Shown here: in pieces, positions 36,401 to 51,400 of the stretch | Position numbering within the stretch: position 1 is the stretch's first letter | How the letters are laid out: each line of letters starts with the position of its first letter | Assembly: GCA_037577475.1 (NCBI GenBank) | Contig: CM075204.1 | Coordinates: 5,851,355-5,915,354, forward strand | Reading direction: 5' to 3' | Origin: Chaunax sp. Z400 | Lineage: Eukaryota; Chordata; Actinopteri; Lophiiformes; Chaunacidae | DNA: 64,000 bases | The notes under the pieces: generated by a model | Told to the model about the DNA's origin: nothing | The model's input: the letters and a program-made list of their open reading frames with translations, nothing else | Database searches by the model: none | Translations under genes and position numbers: made by a program

Positions 36401-39400
36401 TCTTTGTCTTGAAACAACAGGACATGTCTGGGCCCTCTCACTCATTTAGGTGCTCGTTCCTGGTGCCTGCATGTTTCATTGCCCTGTAATTGCCTGACAA
36501 AATGAGTTTGGGATGCATTAAGGTCTAGAATTTCAAAATCACACTGCCACGTCTTGTTCTGGTCGACACCTTCTGTTGTTAGCGTTTTCTCAATCTATTT
36601 TTTTTTTGTTTATGATTAACAAGTGTATTTTTCTCATTTCATACTTTCTTTGCAGGGACAGGAATTGATTAAAAAAAGTATATTTGATCAATCTTATACT
36701 TGAATTCAAGGGCTCTGCTAATAAAGACAGTAAAGCAACCTACTGCATGTCCTTTTAATGCCTTCAACTGTCCAATAAAGAAAGATCACATACCATGGTT
36801 ATTATTTTACACTAAAACTGAAACCAAAAAGAAGATATGCTGTGAGAAAACTGCTGTAAACTCAAACTAAACAAAAAATTCTGTACTTTAAGTAGGTGAG
36901 CTTGTGCTAATAATATTCAATGGAATTCCTCATTATACATTAGGCACTGATACTTTCAATACAAAGAGAGTAAATTAAAAAGGGGGGGGGGGGAGTGATC
37001 TGACAATTTATGATTGTAATCGACCTTGAGTGCTTCCACAATTTCTTTGACAAGTAGATTGTGGGCTATTTAATATCCTCTTACTTCTGTTTCTACACTT
37101 GATGAATAAGAAGAAGTATTTTTGAAATGAAGAATCAAAAATACATTTTTTCCTCTCACCTGTGGTACCATTTATCTATCTGGAGCGTTTCGGTGGGAGT
37201 TGTTGAGTTTTGGAGATATTGTTTGTAGAGATACCCGCCTTCTCTTGAATATAATGGAATTAGATTGCATCATAATCCAAAATGAGCCCTCCAGGTAAGA
37301 GGGAAAAATATAAAAAACATGTTTTTGATTCTGAAGTGAGCTGTTCCTTTGATGCAATATTATGTTTTAAGAGAATTTCAAATAATCAATATCTATATCT
37401 CACATCCTCCAGGGTAACACTTAAACTCTCAAGTCTTTCTCAAGTCAACATGCAAGTCAGGATTTGGTGTATCAGGTGTAGGCTGACTGCTAAAGTGCTT
37501 TCAGACGGTGACCTATGCCGCTGCACCCAGCAACATCAACATCCTGAACCAGTGGTAACAGGGTGCTGAATGCTTGAAGGCATGCAGACATGATCTAGTT
37601 CAGTGGTTTGACAGTGGAGTGATGTTGGTGGTTTGAGTTTCCTACTAGCTACTGACGTTCTGGATTTTCTCTCACTACAGTCTGGAGTTCATGGAACATG
37701 GTGCCAGGAACAACGCCTCGTTATTGACAGAGAATGACTAAAGTGGTTGTAATGACAGGAAGGCAACAGTAACTCAAATAAACAGGCATTAAAAGTGTTC
37801 TTAGGGGACAATTGAACCCAGACATATGAAATGGATGTACCACAGCAGCAGAAAACCACAGAGGGTTTCTGTCACCGAAGGACAGGAAACCAGGACTACT
37901 GTAGGCTGGGGACAGGCTACCAAAATGAGACCATAGAAGACTGGACAAACAATGCCTGATCTGACCAGTTTGACTTCTCTTGAACAAGTATCCATGCCTT
38001 TCATATTAAGTCCTTGAAATTCAGCTGCTTAACAATTAAATATTTAAGATGTGGGGCTTCACAGGTCTTGTCTTTCTGTCTCTCTACTGAGATTTTACCT
38101 TGTCAACACTGACAAACTGTTTTAAAACAGTCAAGTCCAGGTCAAGTAAATGTGTAAGAGTACTAACAAGTTGATTTTCAGCAGGATCCAGCACAAAGTT
38201 CACACCTGCAAATGGTCCATTTGTTTTCAGAAGAGAGAGGCTTTGCTGAAATCTGTCTTCTGATGAGTTTTACCTCGATTTGCAATGGGCCAATTTTTTT
38301 GTTTGAAAGAATTATTCTAATTTTTAATGCATTTCGAGAGGCTTATGATACAAGAAAATCGGCACACTTGTCAGAAGGGACAAACATTGTGGACCAGTAT
38401 GGTTTTCAGGATTGGGTAAGACAAAATGACTCCACAGCGCCCCCTAGAAGAATTCAAATAAGCTACTTTTGATTGCTTCCCTTGAAACAGGACCTGCTGG
38501 CTACAGGTAGTAAACTTTGTTTGACAAACATGATTTGATTTACGTGAAATTTTCATGGTGTGGTCTCCACAACATATACTGGGAGAGAAGGCACAACTAG
38601 TGGTGTTCTCTAATGCCACATAGTGGACACAGTAAGTGACACTGCAGTGTGCTTAAAGCACACCAATTTAGAGCTGTGTCAACAGGCAGAGAGGCTGCAG
38701 CTGCCTGATGAGCCTGGGGTTGGACAGGCCCGTTTAAAAAGCTTCTAGATCTACTTTAATGTTCATATTGCAATATTTGTGTACTTAATCCTTTGGTGGA
38801 AGCACAGTGGAAATTGGAACAAATTGGAAATTAACAGTACAGAAATGAGGGTTCTGTCAAGTTCTTTATAGATCTTTGCACAATAGTCTCTAGGAATGTT
38901 TTTCGAGTTTCTTGCTAGTAGGGGTGTAACGGCCTTTCGGTTCGGTACCCACGTATACTGACCAAATATAGCAAGTACACGCACAGAACTTATTTGTGTG
39001 CGTACGGGACTCAAATTCCGAGGGACAACTTTATCGAAGGACCGGATGTTGTTAGTTCAGGCTCGTGGTCATGCCGACAGCAGACAAACAGGAGGGGCAT
39101 TTAAGGAGCCACTTGCTAATAATTCAGACTGAGCCAAAGCAATAACAAACTCCATAGATGTTTTCATAGCAGCAGATATGAGACCGTTCTCTGTTGTTTC
39201 TAATGGAGGATTCAAACACATGCTGAACGTAATCGAGCCCCGTTATGAAGTTCCTCTCGTCCACATTTCAGCCAGCAAGTCATAGCAGCTCTTTATAAAC
39301 AGTCTATTCAGTTAACCAGTATAGAATTAAAAAAACAACAACAAAAAACCGTGTAACGTTTTCTGTTCCTTGTTCCTGCTGTACCGAAAACGTACCGAAC

Positions 39401-42400
39401 CGTGACCTCAAAACTGAGGTAAGAACCAAACCGTGATTTTTGTGAACCGTTATCCCCTAGTTGGTAGTGCGTGGTGATCAGGGTCTGCATGCACAGCGAG
39501 TGTGTCCCAGTGCCTCCAGTGGTGTTTGGTCAGTGGAGGAGCGATATGCCAGCCATTCCCTCATGTCATGAAGTCAAGTCATTGTAGCCAACAGTGCTAA
39601 AATATAACTGTTTGTGGAGACTGTGTCTGGAGCAGGAACAATCCAGTAAATGTGTGTATTTCTCTGTCATAGTTTCCCCAGAGTTGCCAGTCTTGGCTGA
39701 GCTGTTTCGTGGGGAACCACAGTAAAACCTGGAGCAGACTTCTGAGTTGTTTCTTCTTTTGGTCGTGAACTGGATTGGAAGTGAACTAGTTTTGGGGTTG
39801 TAGGAAAAACAAAATAGACTTTTTTAAGTCATCTGGTAAAAAAATACCTGTATTTTTTTTATATATATATATATAATGTACCATGCAGCCCTATTTGAAG
39901 ACCTGAAGCTGACAGATGAAAACAATCAAGTAACTTTTGTAAGTTACAGATGGGCAGGACTCCTGATGAGTCCCGATATCACTGATGACACATGATAACC
40001 AGCCTGGAATGAAATAATGAGGTTTGGGCCTCAGCACACGAGATTTTCACCCTTTGCTATAGAGCCTTAAACACAACTATTATTGGTTGGTATTTGACGA
40101 AGTACTGACCCCATGGCCTTATTATGAAATGTCCCAGCATGCCTACCATAAATGTTACATTACCATGGCCATGCATATTCATCACTGTTAAACTCTGAGT
40201 AACCTTTCAGAGTTTCTCAGCTCCCAAACCGTCAAACTAAAACTTCTCTCACCCCGAGTTTTCTCTGACACCTCTGTGCCTTGTTGCATTATTGCCTTAG
40301 TTTATTTAGCATTGCCTCATTCTTTGTCTGAATATACTATGGGCTCACACAGCATTGTCAAATTATGGGGTCAAGTATATTGTTCAACTTGGGTTTTCAT
40401 GTTTCTACTCTTATTTGGAATGTCCTTGTTTTTTTTAATTTAGTATAGATTTGTGTAAAATCATTAACTACTGTTTGCCAAAATATGTAAAGCACTATTC
40501 TATTTAACTCCATCATTATTGCTTCCCATTCAGTGACTGCACTGACAAGCTTTGCTGGAGAGATGCTTCTATTACTGTTTAATTTAATTGGATGACATTA
40601 TCAAATTCTACTATGTTACTGATAACTTTTGTCAAATTATTTGCAGGGAAAAAAATGCATTGAATTCTTAAAAACACTGTATTTGTTTTTAATTAATAGT
40701 TTGAATGCAAAGATTTGTGGCTGTGGTTGATTTTGTGTTGTGTTGAACCCCCGACCACCAGTTGGCTGTGTCGCAATCTATCTTCAACCAATCGACTCTT
40801 AAAACTCCACCATAACATCAACTCGGACAAGAAGCTGTTATGCATATATTACTAGTGTAAATACAAACAACGCATGTCTATGAAGCAATATATCACCTTG
40901 TTTATGATCCCTGTTTTATGAGACCAGATTCCAGCCAATACACAGCCAGTAACACTAAGGGTCATTGGAGGTCACCGTCTCAGGCTGTTGACATACAAAG
41001 CTAATGCTGCTTTGTTCGGTTGTCTGAACTGAACCTCCTGTTTTGCTTCTACTGCAAACATGGATAGAGAAAACATTTAAATAACTTACTATAGAAATGT
41101 ATAACTAATCAAAATGTGCAGCTTATGTGTTACTTTGTGTGTTCATTAGAGCCTGGGCTGAAGTAAAGGTGGATGTGGAGAGACTCACTGAAGGTGTATC
41201 CACTGAACAAATATTCCCTGCTCATAATCCTCAAACACAAACAGGTTTGTTTCCAGACAGATAAAGCCATCAGTAACACACAGCTTTAGTGCAGCGCTCA
41301 CAGCTGCTGTGTTCACTGTTGACACAAACTCAAAAGAGACGCAGGAGGTTTTCCGTCATGATACACGTCCGATGTGTTTAGAGTCAGTTTAACTCTCGTG
41401 AAGAACAATTCAGCTGTGCTTGAATCTGATGTTGTCAATTACAAATGTTGGTAAGGGGGGTAATCACCACTTGCATAATCACCTAATGTGAAATCATTTC
41501 ACCCAGGCCTGGTGGTGAATAAAGCAGAGCAGCAGGAACTCAGCAGCAAGTTGTTAGTTTAGCAGTAAATGTACAGCACAGATTACAGTTTGTCAGTAAA
41601 TAAAGACCAAAGTGAAGTTCCCCTGTGTGTTTCCAACTGCTGGAACGCTGAAGAGGGTTAGTCCTGAAGAATCAACTAAACCTGGGAGGAAGGCAAACAG
41701 TCTGCAAACTGAGCAGGTGAAATTGATTTTTTGTTAGGGTGTTTGTTAGATTGCTGCTAGAACACCAGGTAGTATCACAGGTGTATACCTCCATTTGGGA
41801 AAGCAAAAAGATGTTACGGCAGGGGAAATGTTTGTTGTTTTTATAAAAACCTGTTGGAAAATGTGTTTTTTCAATATACTGTATGTATATACATGTGGAC
41901 TTTAAAAAGCTCTGGAGTTATTGGAAATCTTTGGATCACTAGAGCAAAAATAGAGTCACCATTAGAATCTAATTGTACAAATGGTATAAAACTACTAACA
42001 TTATCGTAGCCTAGTCTTTATCTGAAACTGTGTAGAAATACCGGACTTGAACACAATGAATAGAAGTGCAAAAATCTGTTGATTATAGCCCTAAAACCAC
42101 AAATAGTTTGTTTTTAAATTTTTCATTACAGAGGATGTATAAGACTCCTTTTTGGAACTCCACAGAGAAACCCCCAAAGGTCCCCAGACCCCACTGGAGG
42201 ACAGCTCTGACCCCAAATCATTCATCTCTTTCACATTGACTTACTTTTGAGGGCTACGTAATAAATGTCACGTCTTCAAACTGATTCACAGTCAGAAGAG
42301 TAATAACCAATGTTGAAATGTAGATGTACACAGCAGATAACTGCTGATGCCTCCACAGACTCACCTTTGACAGCTGAGGTGGAAACACTTATACTCAGCA

Positions 42401-45400
42401 TATTTTGAAATGTGTTTGGAACATAATGGTCAAACATAGGGATGGTGGAGAAATGATGGAGGTTACAGCAAAAGGCAACTAAATGAAACGCATCTTTATC
42501 GTGATTAAAATTACATATTACAAAATCCATTTCTCCATGTTACAGTATCGAAAGAAAGAAGAAGAAAAACCAACGGAAGAAGGGAGGAGTTAAAAATGAG
42601 CTGCAGTAACACATGGGGAGAGGAAGAAACGAGGTATTTAATAGTAATGTTGTCCAAAATCAACAGGAAAAAAACACCTAAATGTGCTGAAACATTTGAT
42701 GTTTTTTCTGCGAGGATGAGAGAGAAGAAAGAAGAGAATGGGGGAGAGCAACGACACCTGAAGGCAGCATTATATAAAGGTGAGCAATGTCATCAGACAA
42801 AGTGGTGAGTTTACAAATGAGAGGGACAATTTTTCCTTTTTATGATGACCTGGACTTGAATTCTGGTCAATCAATAATCAAGAACAGGGAGACATAGTCC
42901 ACAGAGATGATGATGACAGGACGTAGGTAGTTCACGAAAAGCTCTGCAAAACTGCAACGTGAAACCAAAACTAACTGGATCAAATGTACACAAAGTAAGA
43001 AAAACCCAAACCTCGGATCAGACTTTCAGGTGGGAATTTAAATAATTAAATTTCAAAGTTTCCAAATCCTCAGTGTCCAGGATTACATCCCAATATTCCA
43101 TGTCTGCATTAAAGATTTAAAGGATTCTTACAAATCCTTTGAGTAAAACAAGCCTCTGATGCAAACACAAAAACACAACAAACACATTCTTAAAATCCAG
43201 ACTGTGAGACAGATCAAGGTTCACCTGAAAAAGTTCAAGTCATCCCTTCGTAATTATGTCAGCCGCTGCTCAAACAGACAGGTAAAGAAGTCCTTTAGAC
43301 ATCATCTCAAAGCCCAATGTTCAACCAATTCACAGGATACACACACCTGCTTCTCCTCCATTACCACAGGTGTTAAGGACACACAGCCAAACTTGAACAG
43401 AAACATATTCCTGTTCTCCGGAGTAGTGCTCACATACTTAGAATGCTGCGTAGAGATTTCAGACAGCCTTTCACTTTTTACTCCCTATTTAACACAAATA
43501 TCTCTACACAATTTAAAGCGCAGTGGCCTGTTTGTTCCTACCTTCTTCTACAATGTCTGAGTGCAGCATCGTTGTGTGCTACACTGAGACTGCACTGAGA
43601 AAAGGGCCGTCCAGTCTGGATACTTTCATGCAGAAGGACGAGCGATGGATGGAGGACAGATTGCTACGTATTACACAGGTCATCGGGATCTCACCTGCAG
43701 CATGGCAGCAGACAGGTAGACGGACATGAAGATGGGTGTCAGGGAGGTGTGTCCGCTCTTCATCAGGTGGATGGTGTAGAGGAAAATGATGTGACCTGGG
43801 ATCACCAAAAGGAGGAGCACCTGAGCGGAGCGATGATTGGCTCCTGAGAACAGAAAACAGATGGAGGAAATTAATGAACCCTCCTGAATAGAATGGGAGG
43901 GAATCATTTCTTTGCACTTTAATTTTGCATACTACTGTCCCCAGGACTCAGGAGTCCTACTAGTCTTCATTATAGACTTCTAACAAGGAATTAATTTACA
44001 CCCGGGACAGCAGGAGATGGCAATTAATGGCCTTGTAGGACAGAGAAGCAGCAGCCTGATTATTATCCTGACGGTGTTCCCACTGAGCGTCACATCTAAA
44101 CGTACTTGAAACATGGGTATTTATGTGAGCACTCATTAAAATGTATAAAGGGCTTCTCATCAGCAGTGTATTAATAATAGCCGTAAGTAGTATAAGTGCT
44201 TTATATCTATCATATTGGAGTTGGTCACTAATCCCCATTCTAGTGGTATTTTATTCGTTTTATTTACCTGTGCCACAGAATGTGCGGCAGGGGTAGTAGC
44301 AGCCCTTGGCCTCGTCAGGAACCTCCCCAGGAGCGCAGTTGAAATGCAGGTGAGTGGAGAACCTGCTGGACTGAATGGCGACCAGATTACCCCCGATACC
44401 TGGACAAGATGGAGAGAGTGTCTGGTTGGAGCAGAGCATTCAGCGTCAGGTGAAGTCAATGAAGAGACACAGGCAGGTAGATATGACCATATATGGTCAT
44501 CCTGTCCGTGAGCGTTGTGAAAGGCGACCAAACGATTCGGCTTTTAGAGGCTGACATGGATGTTTAGCTTAGCTCAAAATGTGAAAATGTGTCTGCCAAT
44601 ATTTTTTTGTAATAGAAACGTGACTTCTTTTGGGTGTAAGGAGAGAATGCAAGAAGGCAAAGCTGACCAATCACGTCTACATGTTAGTGATGCACAGGTT
44701 TTTTAATACCTGCACCCACAGCACTCATTATGAGAGACAATCTGCACCTCCCAACACAAAACAAATGCACTAATCAACCGCCTGAACCTGACCAGACACA
44801 CAAACCATCAACTTTATGCATCGTTTTAGCACAACTGTCAGCACTTAAGGCTGAGAAGAAGAGAAGAAGAAGACAGAAGTATCAATCTCATCTCTCTTAT
44901 GTGTGTTTGAGAGGCAGAGATGGGAAGAGAAGGTGGAAATTGGACTATTGAACACATTGTTTCTGTATGGTATTATTAACTTACACACTGCTATGTCACT
45001 GACTTACCTTCCCAACTCGCAGGTCGACCCAAGTCAGATACAACACAGCTACGGCAGACTAGTGTGTGGGCTCAGCCTTTACCTCCACACACAACTATAA
45101 ATCTTTCCTAAGGGTTTACAAGACAGTGACCTCAGTAGAAAAGAAAAAAGCTCAAATCAGCCATAACAAAATGTTGTTTTTTTAAAGACTTTTCCCTCAT
45201 CTTCCTGTGCAGCTCTATTTTCTACGAGAAAGACTTTAATTAACATCAGGGAGATGAATGGTCATGAGAATGTGGAACACCATCTGTACCGACGAAACAC
45301 TGGAGCTCTTAACATTCACAGGCCACGGCCATCACAGCCTCCCTTTAGGAAGTATAACGCACTAACGGACTTCCTGTGTTTCTCATCCTGGTGGCCACAG

Positions 45401-48400
45401 CCTGGTGACTGAGTCCTGCAGGGCAGCTCACACAGACAACAAACGAGCCGACACGAGGGCCCAGAGCGGCTCAAAGGACAACAGAGAGGCTGTGTGTGAC
45501 TTTATAGAATGTAGAAGGAGAGATGCTTCTTCACAGTCATAAAAAATGGATCCTTCATTCATTAGTCATGATTCTGCTGCAGGTAAACAGACTTTCTATA
45601 TGTCACTGAAGTGGTTGTGTACTGCAAACCATCCATGTGTGTCTCAGACCCCCCCGAGGCCTGTTCTTGTAGTGGTGTATATTAAATTAGACGCAGCCAC
45701 CACCTCAGGGTGATGTCCACTTAATTCAATTTGTTGTGGCTCTTTGTCTGCCTATCGGAGCATTAGCAGGGCTCCCACTGGGCCTGTAAACAGACATAAC
45801 TTCACAATGACCATTCACACCCGCTCTGCCCGTCTCGTCACTTCACGCTCGAGCCTTCGCAGCATGAATAAGCCACTGACCTGATGTAGGTCCTTAAAGG
45901 GATTTACCAGAGAGTGATGAGAAGATTAACATCCATCTCTTAAGCCTGAACTCTATCCTAAACTAACACACACTGCATCAGGGATAGCTCCTCAGCCGTA
46001 AGGCTCATATGCATGTTTCTGGTCTCATTTAAAATGCAATATGAATACATTGTAAGTAAATCTATTTCTACTGACGTTCCAGTGTAAATGGAGATGTGAT
46101 AAAGGAAAAAAAAGATCTTCATCCTTGTCTAGCATTTTTTTTTAATTGTAAAGGCAGTATCAGCATTATAACCAACTTTATAAGCAACTGAATGTCTTCT
46201 ACTCCTCTTTACTAAACCTGAAACTGTAAATCAGATAAAATACACTAAAATACATCTGTAATAGTTTATTAGAAAATGTTCCCTAATCTCCCAAAAACAC
46301 TGAAATAGTAATAAACACAATCAACCAATGTCTTATACGGCTGAAGAGCTTCACGCTGTACAGGCAGGTTAATACAAGGCTCCACAGAACTGTATGAGGT
46401 ATTGATCACATTTTGCATTAAATAGGAACAAGAGTTAGAGATTCCACTTGATTTCATCATAATGATTCAGTCTCACTGGACAGACAAGTTGTCTGAAGTC
46501 CAAAACTCAGAAATGCATTCATGCATCCATTTTTTTAGGCAAAAATAACGTCAGCAATAGTTAAATATTTTGAATAGATCTATGACTATAACTATACAGT
46601 AGATCTATGACTATGACTACAGATCTATGACTATGACTACAGATCTATGACTATGACTACAGATCTATGACTATGACTATAGATCTATGACTATGACTAT
46701 AGATCTATGGCTATGACTATGGCTATAGATCTATGACTATAGATCTATAGTCATAGATCTATAGTTGTAGATCTACGACTATAGATCTATGACTACAGAT
46801 CTATGACTATGACTATAGATCTATGACTATGACTACAGATCTATGACTATGACTACAGATCTATGACTATGACTATAGATCTATGGCTATGGATCTATGG
46901 CTATGACTATGGCTATAGATCTATGACTACAGATCTATGGCTATAGATCTATGACTATGAGTATAGATCTATGACTATAGATCTATGACTATAACTATGG
47001 ATCTATGACTATGACTATAGATCTGACTATAGGACTATGACTATAGGACTATGACTACAGATCTATGACTATGACTATAGATCTATGACTATAGATCGAT
47101 GACTATAGATCTACGACTATAGATCTACGACTATAGATCTACGACTATAGATCTATGGCTATGACTATAGATCTATGACTATAGATCAATGACTATAGAT
47201 CGATGACTATAGATCTATGACTATAGATATATGACTATGACTATAGATCTATGACTACAGATCTATGACTATGACAATAGATCTATGACTATAGATCAAT
47301 GACTATAGATCGATGACTATAGATCAATGACTATAGATCGATGACTATAGATCTATGACTATGACTATAGATCTATGACTACAGATCTATGACTATGACA
47401 ATAGATCTATTACTATGGCTATAGATCTATGACTATGACTACAGATCTATGACTATGACTACAGATCTATGACTATGACTATAGATCTATGACTATAGAT
47501 CGATGACTATGACTATAGATCGATGACTATAGATTGATGACTATAGATCTATGACTATGACTACAGATCTATGACTATGACTATAGATCGATGACTATAG
47601 ATCGATGACTATAGATCGATGACTATGACTACAGATCTATGACTATGACTACAGATCTATGACTATGACTACAGATCTATGACTATGACTACAGATCTAT
47701 GACTATGACTATAGATCTATGACTATGACTATAGATCTATGGCTATGACTATGGCTATAGATCTATGACTATAGATCTATAGTCATAGATCTATAGTTGT
47801 AGATCTACGACTATAGATCTATGACTACAGATCTATGACTATGACTATAGATCTATGACTATGACTACAGATCTATGACTATGACTACAGATCTATGACT
47901 ATGACTATAGATCTATGGCTATGGATCTATGGCTATGACTATGGCTATAGATCTATGACTACAGATCTATGGCTATAGATCTATGACTATGAGTATAGAT
48001 CTATGACTATAGATCTATGACTATAACTATGGATCTATGACTATGACTATAGATCTGACTATAGGACTATGACTATAGATCTATGACTATGACTACAGAT
48101 CTATGACTATGACTATAGATCTATGACTATAGATCGATGACTATAGATCTACGACTATAGATCTACGACTATAGATCTACGACTATAGATCTATGGCTAT
48201 GACTATAGATCTATGACTATAGATCGATGACTATAGATCTATGACTATAGATATATGACTATGACTATAGATCTATGACTACAGATCTATGACTATGACA
48301 ATAGATCTATGACTATAGATCAATGACTATAGATCGATGACTATAGATCAATGACTATAGATCGATGACTATAGATCTATGACTATGACTATAGATCTAT

Positions 48401-51400
48401 GACTACAGATCTATGACTATGACAATAGATCTATTACTATGGCTATAGATCTATGACTATGACTACAGATCTATGACTATGACTACAGATCTATGACTAT
48501 GACTATAGATCTATGACTATAGATCGATGACTATGACTATAGATCGATGACTATAGATTGATGACTATAGATCTATGACTATGACTACAGATCTATGACT
48601 ATGACTATAGATCGATGACTATAGATCGATGACTATAGATCGATGACTATGACTATAGATCTGACTACAGATCTATGACTATGACTACAGATCTATGACT
48701 ATAGATCTATGACTATAGATCTATGACTATAGATCTATGACTATGATTATAGATCTGACTATAGATATATGACTATGACTATAGCTCTATGACTATGACT
48801 ATAGATCTGACTACAGATCTATGACTATGACAATAGATCTATGACTCTAGAAAGAGTCAGTGTTCTGTTATTTGTAAGATTCTATTGTTAAAATACAGTT
48901 TGGACAACATGTAATTGGTTTACAGATTCCTAAAGCGGACGACCTCATGTTTTCAAAAAGGAACGGCATTCATGTGTTCTATAGATGGACCTTTAATTGT
49001 GGACCGGTTCCTGGCTCTGTCGGGGTAACGATGCTGTCAGATCATGGTTAAAAGTGGAATAATTGCTATCGTGGATTGTGCTCTGATCTTGACTGTCTGT
49101 CCTGTAGAATGTCTGGGATGGATAGAGGGTAAGAGGGTGGAGGGTGTTCTTACAGCCTCTGCAGGGGGCAGAGATAGATGGAGACAGGTTTGGGGACGAT
49201 CTGTGTTATCCAGGTCACTGGGTGTGACAGGAGAGATGGTGATGTGGAGAATGAGGAGGACTGGGCAGAGAAAACAGGGGGGATGGGTCTGGGCTCCTCT
49301 CAGCTGGAGGAGGGAGATGGAGCCAGTGTCTCTCATCTAATCTCTGCTCCTCTCCTTCAGGTTTAATTTCATTTTGTTTATTTGAACAACTCTAACACCG
49401 GGATGTGACATGAACACAAACAGATAAAATATAATGAAAGACAAACACACTTATTGGCGGAAGTGAGATGTAAAGCAGGCAGACGCCGAATCTTAAAACT
49501 AACAACAGAAGGAAAGAAAAAAGCAAATATGCCAAGATGGCAAACAAAGATTAAGTGCTATCTGGGGGAAGGTTCATAACATAGTATATCTGCAGGTTCA
49601 CAAACCAAATCAAATCATTTATATGACCTTTATGGAGACAAAATGAAGGAAAGAGCCCTAGAATGACGTGATGTGATATCCTGTAGCTGATGCAGTGGGT
49701 ACAAAGGAAAATGAGTAAATTAACTGCAGACATTTCATCAACACCTGGATTAAACACGTCTTAATAACTTTCAAAGAAACCGTTCACCCAAATATTCTGT
49801 CATTATTGTCTGGTGACATTTCTGGAGATTCACAGCAAAGCAGAGTTTACAGCATTCTCCTGAACAACTGAAGAAGATGGCGACTTATTTAGTGACCAGT
49901 ATGGAGTCATATGTTTGTTTTCAGTCTTTTTCTCTAGTCCCCTCCTTCTTCAGTTTTTTTTAGGAGAATGCTGCAGTCCTCTTTTCCTGTGCAGCTCCAC
50001 TAATGTTTTGAGAAATAAAAGACATCACTCATCAGCATAGAAGTAAGAAGATCATGACTGGATTCTAACTTTTAGATAAACTCTTCTCTTAAGTAATCTA
50101 AATATTAATATAACTGAAGCAGCCACACTAACGTTTATTGCAGTGCAGTAAAATGGAGGCTTTTTCCTTTTATCTTTCACTTCACGTCTTTTTTAAGATC
50201 ACGTTCTACAAATCTCCTTACCATCACCTTTCTAATCAAACATTCACACATCATCCTTTCACACTTTTGTCTTCCATCTGCTCGTTGTTCATTTGTATTT
50301 CTTATTAGAATAAGAACTGTTGTGCATTTTAATGAGCTGAAAGAGTAGTACAATTTTAAGTACAAATTGAATGACTTTTAAGACCTTTTTTCAGTAGACC
50401 TAGTCCAATTGTATTAACCATCAAATAAACAACATAGTGTGTATGTTGTCATTTGAAGTGTAGTAGTGGAAGGGCTGGACTGAGACATGTGAGACACAAT
50501 TTGGCATGTTTGGCCCAGGTGGCCCACAATAATAGTTACCACTAGCCTTGGTCAACTTAAATATGTGTAGCTACTGTATTATAGAATGAAAAGAATACAA
50601 CGAGTAGGATAGAATCAATTAGATAGAACCAATTACATAGCAAGATAGCTAGATATTACTAAACTATAATGTAATGTTCAGAGAGGAGTAATAGTAATAG
50701 AAGCAGTAATAGAAATAGAAACAGTATTAGTAATAGTAATAATAGCAGTACCAGTATTAGTAATAGTAACAGTATTAGTAATAGTAATAATAACAGTAAT
50801 AGTAGCAGTACCAGTATTAGTAATAGAAACAGTAATAGTAACATTATTAGTATTAGTAATAGTAACAGTATTAGTAATAATAATAATAGCAGTACCAGTG
50901 TTAGTAATAGTAACAGTATTAGTAATAGTAGCAGTAACAGTATTAGTAATAGTAGCAGTACCAGTATTAGTAATAGAAACAGTATTAGTAATAGTAATAA
51001 TAGCAGTACCAGTATTAGTAATAGAAACAGTATTAGTAATAGTAATAATAGCAGTACCAGTATTAGTAATAGTAACAGTATTAGTAATAGTAATAATAAC
51101 AGTAATAGTAGCAGTACCAGTATTAGTAATAGAAACAGTAATAGTAATAGTAACATTATTAGTATTAGTAATAGTAGCAATATTAGTAATAGTAATAGTA
51201 GCAGTACTAGTAATAGTAGCAGTAATAGTAATAGTAGCAGTATTAGTAATAGTAGCAGTAATAGCAATAGTAGCAGTAATAGTAATAGTAGCAGTATTAG
51301 TAATAGTAGCAGTAATAGTAATAGTAGCAGTATTAGTAATAGTAGCAGTAATAGTAATAGTAGCAGTAATAGTAATAGTAGCAGTATTAGTAATAGTAGC

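Noticed and set aside
36982..36993. G12 run as a possible G-quadruplex
   Set aside because: A single homopolymer with no further G-tracts in reach. It may also be a sequencing-sensitive run.
46575..48846. Regularly spaced repeats that might suggest a CRISPR-like array
   Set aside because: Units are contiguous with no unique spacers, and the DNA is clearly from a vertebrate.
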